A stretch of 64,000 nt of DNA from Erpobdella octoculata (taxonomy: Eukaryota; Annelida; Clitellata; Hirudinida; Erpobdellidae). Below are positions 12,842 through 38,946 of the stretch, in pieces; positions within the stretch are counted from its first letter, which is position 1, and each line of letters begins with the position of its first letter. The notes under the pieces were generated by a model that made no database searches, was not told where the DNA came from, and worked only from the letters and a program-made list of their open reading frames with translations. The stretch is from contig OZ022247.1 of the NCBI GenBank assembly GCA_963978895.1, positions 16,438,312 through 16,502,311 on the forward strand, given 5' to 3'. A program made the position numbers and the translations under genes.

Positions 12842-15229
12842 ATGACGAAGCTGTGTTGTATAAAGAGTTGTGAAGATACTGTAGGAAACATAAGCATTAC
12901 TCACCACCGGTTAGTTATAAACAACCAATGATTAAAAAATTCATATTAATTAATTGATAAAATGAGATAATTGTATCTTTATTTAAGGTTTCCTGTTGAC
13001 CCTCTACAAAGAGAAAAATGGATTCAAGAAGTAAAGAAGTTCATGCAAGATGGTTGGCAGCCTAAGAAGACTAACGTCATCTGTAGTCGACACTTCACAG
13101 AATCGATGTTCATACACTTCAAGACGAAAGTTTGCCTTGTGAAGCAAGCTGTTCCATCTGTGTTCAACTTCATAAAGGTTTGTATTATGAACATAATAAA
13201 AATTTATTTTTATATTGATTCGTTTGGATATCAAAGAAAATTGTTTTGGTATTTTAATAGATGGAAGAGAATTATGCAGAGAAACTGATAGCTGAAGTTC
13301 TGAACTTTTTTTTAAATTTTTCTTTATATTCTTTACTACTTTAGATTTACTAATTATTCTTATTAATAGGTAGTTGATTTCAGCAATGATTTTGCAAAAA
13401 TTGAAGTGATATCTGACAGAGAAAGTGAACTTGTTGGTAGTGAAGTAGTTGTTTATAAGGTTAAGCTTATGTATTTTATTTAGAAAATATTTTCAACATT
13501 TTAAATGACATAAATTGTAATGCTATAACAATAACTTTTTAGGACCACAGCTATTTTCTGTCTCTTGATAAAATTGAAAGCAAATTGAATACCCTTGTTG
13601 CACGTTGTCGAGGTCTTCACAAGAAAAATCGCTACTATGAAAGATATTTTAAAAGAAATATATCATATCAAAGGCACAATTTGAAATTGAAATATGAGAT
13701 GAAGCAATTGCGTGACATCAACAGAAAACTAAACTGCCAGCTAAAAACGTCAAGTATAAATATAAATTATCTTTATTGAACAAATTCAGATATACATATT
13801 TATATAGTTATATTTTATTTACATAAAATTCTAAGGTTTTCCTGTTCACTTGTTGTCTAATGGTTCTAAAGAGTATACTGAAGAACAGAAAAAATTTGCA
13901 ATAACTTTACATTTATATGGACCAAAGGCTTATGACTACCTCAGATCATCAGGCATCAGTTTGCCTAGTCCAAGGACTTTAAGAAGGTAAAACTTTATTA
14001 TATATGCACTTGTTTTGTTTAATTTGAATGGCTGGATAGCATTAAAATAATGTTTTTTCTTAATTTTATATTCTTATTATATTTATGCTTGGTTGTTTAG
14101 ATGGTTAGAAAGCACAGATGCCAGACCTGGCTTTAATTCTCAGGTCCTAAATACTTTGGCTAGTCTTAAAATCCAGAAACCAGAAGAGTACAGTAACTGC
14201 AATCTTATGATTGATTCTATGGCTATTCATAAACATATCACTTTTGATAGCCAGAGTGGTACCATGTCAGGATTCGTTGATTTGGGTGAGTCCTTTAGAC
14301 TTTAACATTTTAAAGTTATATTTGGTTAGTAATATCTAATGTTGTAGGTTGTGGATCCAGCACCAATGATGAAGCAAAAGAAGTTTTGGTGTTTTTGCTC
14401 GTTGGAACGACGGGCTATTGGAAAATGCCTATTGCTTATTATTGCACCAATGGACTGCCAGCCATAATTCAGAAAGATTTGGTTTTGTATGCAATTGATA
14501 AATTAATCTTGATTATCTGCACAAAGAAAGAAAAGAAATTTGTAATAAATTTTTCATTGTTATTTCTTTTGCTGGTACCAATCTTAATTATTTGCTTATT
14601 TATTAAACAGACAACATTTATGAAGAAGAAGTGTTTGAAGAACCAGGTGATTATGGAATCGACTCAGAGCTTGCTCAAGTCTTGATAGAAAATGTAATTA
14701 GCTACATAGCTGGTTGGATTGTATCCAAGCTATTTAAAAAACTGGAATGTAATGTTTGCAGGTTCAAATTATAAATTGTTACAGTCATAAATTTTGGTTT
14801 CCTGTGTTTTTAGTACTAAATAATATTTTCAATTTTATAGATACAGTTTAGTTGATGAGCACAAGAACCAAGGACATGAAATAGGACTGCAGCTGCTAGT
14901 GGTGAAAAATAAAGGTGGTCATGTCTTTCCTTCTTCTGAAGTTATAAAAGTAAGATAAAATTAAGATTTGTTATTTATAAATATGGTATTAAAAAACACT
15001 TTTTTTTTAGGTATGTCAGACAGCAGAAAAATTTTTAAGACAACATGTATCAGCCACAAATGCCAAAGATGAAATTAAAATGAAAGAACTTATTTGCCAA
15101 ACATTAACATCAATTGGATCCAAAGATATTTTTAACCTGGGGGATCATATAAGAGATACACAGGATGGCATTGACAATCATTCCTATCTGCTGCTTAAGT
15201 CGATCGTTTATGAGTTTTTCAAGTTATGA
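12842..15229 (+). pseudogene. THAP-domain P-element transposase, multi-exon, internally deleted
   Basis: Exons read with GT-AG junctions: 12842-12909, 12988-13177, about 13385-13459, about 13543-13755, about 13837-13987, 14100-14285, about 14349-14520, 14611-14761, 14841-14949, 15011-15229. Exons 1-2 give a THAP zinc finger (MTKLCCIKSC, HHRFP across the junction, then W and ICSRHF; C2CH ligands present). Exon 4 is a basic leucine-rich coiled coil. Exons 5-7 match the P/THAP9 catalytic region (SSGISLPSPRTLRR, LMIDSMAIHKHITFD with its Asp, PIAYYCTNG). The last exons match the C-terminal region (YIAGWIVSKLFKKLECNVC, KNKGGHVFPSSEV). Between TNGLPAII and YIAGW several hundred residues of the usual catalytic half are missing, so it is probably inactive, though it could act as a repressor. 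Confidence 0.8.
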
Positions 15230-16095
15230 CAATATCAGCGAGCAAAAATTAATACACAAAACCTTAAAAGTTCAGGTTTAAGACAAAAACTAACAAAAAC
15301 AATTTTATCTAGTGGACAGTAACTTAAATTTTCAATTTTTTGTGCCATTTTCAGTTTTTGTTCATTGAAAAGCCAAACAGAATTTATTGTATTAATAAAA
15401 ACACTTGTAAAATCATAGTTTGTTGCCTCAGTTTTTTGCAAATCTATTTCAACATTATTGGAAACTGTGTACTGAACTGATACTACACAAATGTAATCGC
15501 AAAGTGAAAAGGAATAAATATAAACTCAATAGTTGGCATAGTGCTTTTTACTTGCTTAAAAACTATGTAAATAAATGTAATCGTCTCAGGTAGATTCATT
15601 TCAGGGCAAAGAAGAATTGGTAGTGACTTCAATAATCTATGTTAATTCTAAAAAGTATTATGTACTTTAGAAAAAGCCAGTAACTATTATTGCTAATCTA
15701 ACCTAGTCAGGATTTAGTTCTAAGTCTAGTCTAAGATATCTCTTTTAAGAAAATGTCTTTGAAGACATAATGAATTCAGATTTTATGCTGAAACTTAAAC
15801 TATCAGCATAAAATAGATACATATGACTATCAGTTATCTTCAGATAAAAGCATTTTCTTAAAATGTTATGGTTTTAAAGTTTAAATCAAAAGATTCAAGG
15901 GAATTTATAAAAGTCATTTCTGTCAAAAACAATTAAAGCATGCGCTGAAGAAACAAAGAAATTTTGATAGAAAGTCATAAATTAATCTATGATAAACAAA
16001 TATTGAAAGAATAACGCGTTGTCATTGCTTTATAATAGTTAACTGCAAAATTGGAATGAATTGCTTATCGAAGTAAAGCAAGCCGCCGGTGTAGA
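15230..16095. other. P-element 3' non-coding region
   Basis: No gene seen. AT-rich sequence between the transposase stop and the right subterminal repeat, with one short imperfect palindrome of ATAAAAT type at about 15780-15815. Confidence 0.5.
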
Positions 16096-16319
16096 CAAAT
16101 GTAAACAAATCTCTTGTCTATGGTCAGTCAGGAGGCACAAACTAAAACTCCACTGCGCGCGTAAAACCAAACAAAAACCGCAAATAAGCCTATATGGCCT
16201 ATCTAGATATCTATGCACGAACCACACTCACTGACCGCGATTCTCAAGCGTGTACGAAATTTTTATGAAAATAGTTGAGATATTTAAATTCGATGCTTTT
16301 TGATGATATTTTTATTATT

Positions 16320-16514
16320 ATTACCAATGCTTTTATTAACTCGTCGTCTCTGTTTCTCTGTCTGTCTGTTTGTTTCTCTGTCTGTTTCAAATCTTGCAAT
16401 CAATTTTTGAGTCACTTCCTGATGATAGATTTTTTCAAATTTTGCATACATGCTCAAAATAGAAGACAATGCAATATTCAATTATTAGTTTTACAATAAG
16501 TCAATTAATTTAGA
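16320..16514. repeat. Direct repeat flanking the P element (right copy)
   Basis: Second copy of the block at 11015-11190, more than 90% identical by eye, preceded by a short purine/pyrimidine-rich stretch. Confidence 0.85.
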
Positions 16515-16759
16515 TAATTTTAATTAATTTCGATATAATTAAGATATTTCGACTTTAACATAAAATAAAAGAGTAATATAAGAAAAAATTGATTGCAAAA
16601 TTTGTGTTTTAATTACATATAAGAGCATTGGTTTTAAAAATTCGTTTTTAATTTACTTGTTAATTAATATAACCACTATTTTAAAAATTACAATTATTTA
16701 AAGAGATGTACCACTTTTTGGGACGCTAGGCACTAATGGGTTAAAAAAGTTGTTTATCT

Positions 16760-17227
16760 TTATCTTTCATTCCATAGCGTGCGCAACCACATGATGGAGT
16801 TGGCGATGCAGTGCACGTACGGAATTCGGCGGACCAGAGTGTCTTGCAATATTTTTTGGACACCTCTCTTTCCGCCGTTCATTACACCGGCGTCGTCATA
16901 ACATTGACTCAAAATTCGAGCGGGGTCCAGCTGCTGAGCCTGAAGCTCTGTAAGCAAAAAACGTGTTAGGCTTTTAGCCTTGATCATTGGGATCATGTGC
17001 TCTATTGCCTTTCCACAACGCACATAGCGAATGACAATCGACATATCCTCAACATTGCACTGATCACGAGTTTCGTGGCACTTGATCGAATACCAGTTAA
17101 TGTCAGAATCTTTGCATTCTTCGACAATCAAAACTTGTACCATCTGTGCCATCAATTCGATAACCTCGTTTTGGATAAGAGACGACATGTACTTGACATT
17201 TTGAGGCATGTTTTTTAAATCATACAC
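16760..17227 (-). pseudogene. hAT transposase (ZMYM1-like), N-terminal half
   Basis: Minus-strand reading from 17227 gives a region typical of MYM-type/TTF-type hAT transposases: Ile-x-LMAQMVQVLIVEEC, VIRYV, then QCYDDAGVMNGGKRGVQ and PYVHCIAN. The last two correspond to the usual GQGYDGAS.MSG...GVQ and YVHC.AH blocks of the catalytic core. The usual DGT.D block before VIRYV is altered. The reading frame is cut at about 16745 by the TTAA-flanked insertion and resumes at about 10324. Confidence 0.75.
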
Positions 17228-17380
17228 AATTTATCATCCTTCGCCTACATTTGCTTTGTTGAACTAGACAGCAATACAAAAAACTGGGGGGGGGCCCGAG
17301 CAAAACTAGGGGGGCCTGAACAAAACTGGGGGGGCCAAGCCCCCCCCGGCCCCATAGCTGGTTACGGCCCTGAGCGCAAA

Positions 17381-18320
17381 CCAGCAAGAAACAGGTGAAA
17401 AATAACTTGAAAACTGCTCCACTTAGAAATAATCAAAATCCCAACTAATTCTAGGTAATTAATTAATACATGATTTTATTTCAGTCGCACTGTGTAATGT
17501 GTCGTTTCTCACACTGTTTCTGCTTGAGAGAACACAACACTGAAGTTTATTTAAAATATCTCTTTTTAAGAACTTCAACTGCCCCATTCTTGAAGTTATT
17601 TAGTCAAACCAATCGAATTAGTTTGTTTAAAAAGTTATTAATCTGTTTAGTCAATTACAGTTTACAACATATCACAGAAAAGTTTGAATAAAAAGTCTAG
17701 TCATCAAGCAACTTACAAAAAAACTGTATAAAAAAGATGCAAAATTAAACAAAAATAAACAAATTTGAAAATTCTTTGTCTGTAACAAATAATTACAATT
17801 GATCAAAAAATCCATCTGAAAATATGTTGAAATATTAACAAATGGACAAAAGTTAGTAAAATAAAAGAACACATAGAACATGCTTTTGAGAACATTATAA
17901 AAAGCATGTAAAATATTTTTTGATAATAACAATAACTTCATAAACACAGTTTGTTTATTTACCAAACATAACATCAAAGATTTTCTAAATAAAATATACT
18001 GCAGCATAACAATTTGTTTGTCACTTGTCGTTACCACTCTGATAAACTATCACAGCTTCTTGTATTCAATTTCTTATATAACAATGAAAATGAGACTTTT
18101 ATACTGACTTTTATAATGGTTGTAATAAAATCAACAAAAAATGATATATCATTGTTCTGGTCAAGGTGTAAATGTGTGAGAAAAACAAGTTAAAGAAAAT
18201 ATGCTGAATGCAATAAGATAAGATAAACAATCTAAATCTTGATTTGTTTTTTTATTGCAGTCAACCATGATTGGAAGCAGTGATTCTATTTTAATGTTGT
18301 CCTAAAAAAACTATATTAAA
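17381..18320. other. AT-rich spacer
   Basis: No supported gene or repeat structure; open frames here lack family motifs. Confidence 0.5.
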
Positions 18321-18707
18321 ATGAGCAATTGGGAAGACAATCCTCATCGTCATAACTCCAAATTTATATGTAGACAAAAGGCTATTGCGATTGAAGAATA
18401 AAAAACGTATGAGACAATGTAATTAGCACAAAGTATTATTCGTAGATTGATTATATCATTAACTGGCCAAGCACTAGTTGTTAAAGGTGTGATCGAAAAC
18501 CATGATATAATGAAAGTATGGCACAAAATAGATGGCAGAAAAGATGTTAAAATTGCTGATAAAATATTAGCTTGAGTCATGAATAAAGAGAAATCCATAG
18601 AACAGAAATTTATTCCAAATAAAAAACCTTGCCAGCTTTTTAAAAGCAGAAAATTCCCAGGTATTGAAATAGAATGGGAAAAACTTCCATCAACAAAACA
18701 AAACTAA
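18321..18707 (+). pseudogene. Unrecognised 128-codon reading frame with three stops
   Basis: A coherent frame from ATG 18321 to TAA 18705, interrupted by stops at 18399, 18420 and 18573. Composition is protein-like (starts MSNWEDNPHRHNSKFICRQK, ends near FPGIEIEWEKLP). It could be a processed pseudogene of a small cellular protein. It lies antisense to the 3' UTR of the UBTD gene, ending 27 nt from that gene's stop codon. No family recognised. Confidence 0.35.
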
Positions 18708-18733
18708 CATCAACATGCAGAGAAACAATTATA

Positions 18734-34631
<15,898 letters not shown>

Positions 34632-35045
34632 GTTAATTCTTAAACAATTAAAAATTATTTTCTATAAAACACTGAATGACTTGAAAAAAAAACATAGTAA
34701 TAAAACCAAACCAATAAATGAGAAGACCATTGTTTTAATATATTCTGGTAGAATTAGTTAAAGGTGAAAAAAAATGTTGCAAGCATGTATTATACATGGT
34801 TGGATTCGGAACTATAGTACTAATAGAGATAGCCCGTCAAAAATGACGGATTTTTTAAAATCTCATTATATATTATTTTTAGATTTAAGCTCCATCTCTT
34901 TTGATCTTTAGGACTGACAGGGTACAATTGCGTAATAACTTTTATAACACGCCTGCTCGCACTACTTTTAGCAACTGCTGACTGCTGACCACAGCGGCCG
35001 CCGTATTATGTGAAATTGCTAACATACATACAGACATAGGAAATT
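34632..35045 (-). promoter_or_regulatory. UBTD upstream region
   Basis: Sequence 5' of the UBTD start codon. The only GC-rich spot (GCGGCCGCC, about 34995) lies about 360 bp upstream and could mark the promoter or an untranslated exon. The assignment is positional only. Confidence 0.35.
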
Positions 35046-35156
35046 ATGTATGTTGATATGACATCTGCTTATTTTAACGTTCTTCATCCCGATTTTAATT
35101 ATTATTATTATTATTTACTGTATGCATTAACTTTTAGTTACATTGAGCCAATCAAA

Positions 35157-35203
35157 ACAACCCTGATAATGGCCGCAATGGCTGAAACTTGCAAGTTGGT
35201 TGT
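35157..35203 (+). ncRNA. Hammerhead ribozyme motif (G8 lost)
   Basis: Stem I ACAACC/GGTTGT (6 bp), core CTGATAA (G8 to A), stem II GCC/GGC, GAAA, stem III CTTG/CAAG without loop, triplet GTT. The folding is otherwise complete. It belongs to a PLE tail whose coding remnant (SSKWRVFFNRAGIL) meets the TA array at about 35325. Confidence 0.75.
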
Positions 35204-35319
35204 TAATAACAATTACAAACCCAGGGAAAGTCTTTTATTTCATTTTAAGTATTTTAAAAAATTAATAAAAAAAAACAGTGTCTTCAAAATGGCGAGTCTT
35301 TTTTAATAGAGCCGGTATA

Positions 35320-35325
<6 letters not shown>

Positions 35326-35405
<80 letters not shown>
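35326..35405. repeat. (TA)n microsatellite
   Basis: About 40 dinucleotides separating a PLE tail from a 5'-truncated PLE body. Confidence 0.97.
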
Positions 35406-35407
<2 letters not shown>

Positions 35408-36794
35408 GTTGCCACCTCCAAAGATTCCAGAATCTCTGCTGCACGAGCTCCTGCTGGTATGTACTACAGAGTCTCCATTCAGACACTTAGACCAGAGCTT
35501 ATTTCTACAGATTGATGGAGTGGCGATGGGATCTCCATTGGGACCAACCTTTGCTAACTTTTACATGGGTCGTTTAGAGGAGATTGCTTTCGCTGAAATA
35601 GAAGAAACCCCAATTGTTTATGCGCGATATATGGATGATATCTTTCTTCTTGTGAGGTCTGAACGTGAAGTCGTTGCTTTAAAGAATACTTTCGAGAGCA
35701 ATTCAGTTTTGAAATTTACCTTCGACCTAAATGACAGTAAAAAACAAGTAAATTTTCTCGACACCATCATCACAATAACTGATTCTGGTCCTACTACCAA
35801 AGTCTTCATCAAACCAACTAATAATGGAACATGCCTAAATGGTGACAGCGAGAGTCCGGACAGATATAAAAGAAGTGTTATTAATAGTTATCTCCTCAGA
35901 GCTTATCGTTTTTCCGAAACCTGGTCAGATTTCCATAAAGAAATAGTTAGAATCAAGCAGTTATTGGTTAACAACAATTATTCTAATAGCTTTGTCGACG
36001 GTTTTATTAACAATTTTGTAACCAAAATGAAAACATCTGTGAGTTCGGCTGGGTCTGACGCTGACAAGGGTCGTGATGTACGCCAGGAGTTCCCCGTGTT
36101 CTACAAAAATCAAATGAATCTCAATTACAGAATTGATGAAAGTATTATAAAGAAGATAATAAAAAAGGAAGTTTCTGTTATAGACCCCGTCAGGAATAAA
36201 CTGGGTTTATATATTTATTACAAAAACTTGAAACTTTTCAATTTGGTCATCAAGAATGATAGAACAAGTATCACTGACCCGTTGCAACAAAGTCACGTGG
36301 TGTACCATTTCAAATGTTCTATTCCACATTGTAAGGTGGATACATACATTGGTCACACTACCACTACGTTGTCAAGGAGACTCACGATGCATCTCCAGTT
36401 TGGGAGTATTCTTAATCATTATGAATGTATTCATTTGAAAAAGCTAACACGAAAAGAACTTGAAGAAGGTGTTTCGATTTTAACAAGAGAATCCGACTCT
36501 TTCCGGCTGAAAATTAAAGAGGCTCTCTATATCTTATTAATGAGACCCGCAATTAATAAACAATTTGATAAATTTCCACAGATTCTCCACTTATTCGGTG
36601 TCAAAGAAAGCAATATGCATCGGTTACCCTGTATTCCTTCTAACGACGAGGATAACATAAATGATGATACTTCTGACTCGTCCTCTGACACAAATACTTT
36701 GGCTGTTGAGGCTGCTCCTGACGAATCTCATTGTAATGTATCTGAGGAAATTCTTGTCTCTTCTAATATAACACAGCGAAAACGCAAAAATTGA
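35406..36794 (+). CDS. Penelope-like element ORF: reverse transcriptase + GIY-YIG endonuclease (5' truncated)
   Basis: An uninterrupted frame of about 463 codons (it also runs upstream through the TA array). It enters the reverse transcriptase late: GVAMGSPLGPTFANFYMG (about 35517), then YARYMDDIFLLV with the catalytic Asp pair (about 35620), VNFLDT, and SPDRYKRSVINSYLLRAY. The GIY-YIG nuclease follows: CSIPHCKVDTYIGHTTTTLS then RRLTMHL, with the KEALYILLMRPAINKQFDKF block. The end is acidic (NDEDNINDDTSDSSSDTN). The N-terminal part with the first RT motifs is missing, so the copy is dead on arrival, but the lack of stops suggests recent insertion. It is sister to PLE-A (20448). Confidence 0.9.
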
Positions 36795-36927
36795 TTTCCA
36801 ATAGTATAAATTTTATATTCTTTTGATTTGATAGGTAGAGTGTTTTTTCGTTTTTTCTTTTGTTAGTGTGCTAATTCTTTGACAATTTCGGTTCTTTCTG
36901 TTTGTTTACTTTTCTCGTTTTACTTTT

Positions 36928-36969
36928 GACCCTGAGGATGGCTGACATAGCTGAAACGGTCCGTCGGTC
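36928..36969 (+). ncRNA. Hammerhead ribozyme motif with intact core
   Basis: Stem I GACC/GGTC, core CTGAGGA (N7=G allowed), stem II GGCT...AGCT region, GAAA (36953-36956), stem III CGG-T-CCG, triplet GTC. It sits 130 nt after the PLE stop codon and overlaps the start of the tail ORF (MADIAET). Confidence 0.82.
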
Positions 36970-37134
36970 TGACAATAAAAGTTTAATGGAAAAGTTTTTG
37001 GCTAATTGTAGTCTCGAACAGAGAGTTTTGTGCCGAAAGGTCGAGAATTTGGCTCGAAAAGTTGTTTCTGCCAAATGGCGAGTTGTGTTTCTTAGAGCGT
37101 GTCTCAAAGATAAATTGATTCCACAGTTTATTCG

Positions 37135-37141
<7 letters not shown>
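36938..37141 (+). CDS. PLE tail ORF (probable N-terminus of next unit)
   Basis: About 68 codons, MADIAETVRRSDNKSLMEKF ... LARKVVSAKWRVVFLRACLK and then LIPQFIRNK into the TA array. Conserved with 20939-21118 (PLE-A), and the KWRVVF-x-x-AC-x core recurs in at least eight other PLE ends here. I read it as the start of the PLE protein carried in the terminal repeat, not an independent gene. Confidence 0.6.
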
Positions 37142-37176
<35 letters not shown>

Positions 37177-37199
37177 TGAATATTTGAGCCACATTTTCG

Positions 37200-37430
37200 T
37201 TTCTTTTAGTTATCTGTGATTTGAAAATGAAGCGTTTCCGAAACGCGTCGGCATTAATTAAAATAAAAACACTTCCTATTATAAATTACAATATTAGTTT
37301 GTTTGAAGCTGGTCATATTCCACAGTTTAGAAAAGTGGAACGTAATATGAGAAAAGTTGTTTCATATAGGTTAAGAGTAGTTTTTTTTTGAGTATGTATA
37401 CAAGAAAAAATATATATATATATATAATGC
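37200..37430 (+). mobile_element. Second PLE tail with degenerate hammerhead
   Basis: TTGAAAA (37221), GAAACGCGTCGGC (37240-37252) and a coding remnant (RKVERNMRKVVSYRLRVVFF, stop, VCIQEK) that ends at a short TA array. Stem I is not recoverable. Confidence 0.55.
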
Positions 37431-38139
37431 GACACATTGCGTAGAAGCGAACCTTACGTCGATCCAATGTGTTAAGGGCGAACTCAAAAACAGAATGCAA
37501 ACAAATATATAAAACATTTATTTTACCATTTTAAAAATTAAAATAATGTCAATTAAAACCAAATAAGAAAAATTATTACATATCGGAACAAATAAAATAA
37601 ATAAATAGCGAACATTATTGCGACTCATTGTACAGAAGCGAACCTTACTGCATTGTGAAACTCGAACCACGTCGGTCACGTGTCTTTTTTATTACAAACT
37701 TTTATTTAGGTTACAATCTCTGTTTGTGTGTGTTTGTGTATGTGTATGTGGCTTTCTCTGTACGCAAATCTTGTAAGTAAATTTAACCAGCTTTTTGAAT
37801 AGCTAGGAAGCTGAAACTTTCAACATAGCTTTATATTGGATGACAATACATGATTCAATTAAAAAAAAATTTAATTTGAACATCTTTCAAATTTCTAAAT
37901 CAAGTGTATTTAAATTAAAGTTTGTGTTAAAAAACTAGCTTTTTCCTTTACTTGTTAACCAAGCGAGTTCGCTAATGGTTGGCTGATTATTGAGGTGTCA
38001 GACCGATATGCCAAAGGCCGAATTCCAGCAATTTGGACCGAATTGCCGAATTCAAGTGTTACGAAATATTACCATGCAATAAAATCAGTTTAAGCAACCA
38101 AGTTCCATTATAAAACTATGCATACATATATATATATTT
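37431..38139. other. AT-rich region with a duplicated GAAGCGAACCTTAC motif
   Basis: GCGTAGAAGCGAACCTTACG (37440) and GTACAGAAGCGAACCTTACT (37631) are related. 37725-37860 (GTATGTGTATGTGGCTTTCT region) resembles the leader of the Helitron-like and 16320 repeats. No gene. Confidence 0.4.
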
Positions 38140-38262
38140 CACATTGCGAGGAATTAAATTTTCTTCTAAACATGCTCTATTAAATACAACTCTCCATTTT
38201 AGGTTGACAAATTTTTTGCAAAACAGTTCTGGCTGCGTTTTTTAACTACAAAAAGGCTACGA
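38140..38262 (-). mobile_element. PLE tail fragment (minus)
   Basis: The minus-strand frame encodes CKKFVNLKWRVVFNRACLEE and then NLIPR, next to a short TA array at 38126-38139. It is a clear member of the recurrent tail family. Confidence 0.65.
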
Positions 38263-38445
38263 CTATTAATGTTCATCTTTTATTTAAATCGCCAACTAGG
38301 CCGTCGAGAGGGGGTAATAGGGGGCACTTGCACAGGGGCCCGGAGCAGTGCAAAGGGCCCGTGCCATTGACCATTTATATATTTTTATATAAATGTTTTT
38401 AAATGCTTTTATATAACTTCACTTTCTCTCTGTTTGTCTGTGGTG

Positions 38446-38743
38446 ATCAAATCTTAGAAACAATAAAATATTAAAAAAATCTTTTAAAATACCACGTTTT
38501 GTAAACTGAAAAGAAGAAAATAATTTTTCTCTTGGCTGTGTGAGAAATGTCTTGATGGAGGCATGCATTAATTGTGGACATTCGTTCAACAAACAAGCCA
38601 TACATTTTTAAAACTTAAAACGTGGGGCGTCTTTTACTAACACTAACCATCTGCTATTTTTAAACAGGATAGAATGCTTTTTTTAATATAAATGGTGCCC
38701 CACGTTTTAAGTATTTTATTTTCTTTTTTTAGTTCATAAATAT
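38446..38743. repeat. Repeat related to the MITE region at 27310-27621
   Basis: Shares TGTGTGAGAAATGTCTTGAT and TTAATTGTGGACATTCGT with 27400-27460. It has its own short inverted arms AACTTAAAACGTGGGGC / GCCCCACGTTTTAAGT around the loop. Confidence 0.75.
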
Positions 38744-38943
38744 TGTTACGATATCACCAAATCGTATACCGGGCTCAATAGAATGGTTTTGCAGTTTATT
38801 GGAAAATAATAAATGAAGGCTTTGTTAAGGCTATTTATACCTTCTGGTCTATTAATAAATAAATAATAATTATCCCTAATAAATCTTCTGAATTCATTAA
38901 GGTTTATCAATAGGAAGTTGATCATCAAGCCAGTGATTTTACA
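38744..38943 (-). repeat. Gypsy 3' LTR (200 bp)
   Basis: On the minus strand it starts TGTAAAATCACTGG and ends GGTGATATCGTAACA, with TATA box GGTATAAATAGCC inside. It is preceded by the polypurine tract AGAAGGGGGTAATA. The last 44 bp recur at 40341-40384 as the rest of the 5' LTR. Confidence 0.8.
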
Positions 38944-38946
38944 TTA

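Larger units (their letters stand above)
11336..16215 (+). mobile_element. P element with 24-bp terminal repeats and 8-bp target duplication
   Basis: Inverted ends CATAGATATATAGATGGG (11336) and, on the minus strand from 16215, CATAGATATCTAGATAGG agree at 21 of 24 positions (to CATAT). The 8-bp target duplication CACGAACC is perfect (11328-11335 and 16216-16223). A 13-bp subterminal inverted repeat, TTGTTTACATTTG, lies at 11407-11419 and 16096-16108, a layout typical of P elements. Total length is 4880 bp, with one THAP-transposase gene on the plus strand. Confidence 0.93.
10329..16740. mobile_element. piggyBac-type (TTAA) element hosting a P element
   Basis: Flanked by TTAA at 10325-10328 and 16741-16744. 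Terminal inverted repeats begin CCCATTAGTGCCT on both sides, as expected for piggyBac (TTAA target, CCC start). Minus the P element, about 1.5 kb of non-coding DNA remains, so it is non-autonomous. Near the left end a 35-bp inverted repeat (10466-10500 versus 10696-10731, GTCCCATTTTTTGGGACGC) repeats the terminal GGGACGCTAGGCAC motif. hAT coding sequence resumes directly outside both ends. Confidence 0.85.
9104..17372 (-). mobile_element. hAT transposon with two nested insertions
   Basis: Terminal inverted repeats CAGGGCCGTAACCAG (9104-9118 and 17358-17372) are flanked by a perfect 8-bp target duplication AGCGCAAA (9096-9103, 17373-17380). G-runs (GGGGGGGCC) follow the repeats inside both ends. 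The total of 8269 bp includes a piggyBac-type insertion (10329-16740). Without it the element is about 1.86 kb and encodes a broken hAT transposase on the minus strand. Confidence 0.92.

Noticed and set aside
16039..16499. Short ORFs on both strands near the P-element right end
   Set aside because: They cross the P terminal repeat, target duplication and flank, so no single gene could use them.
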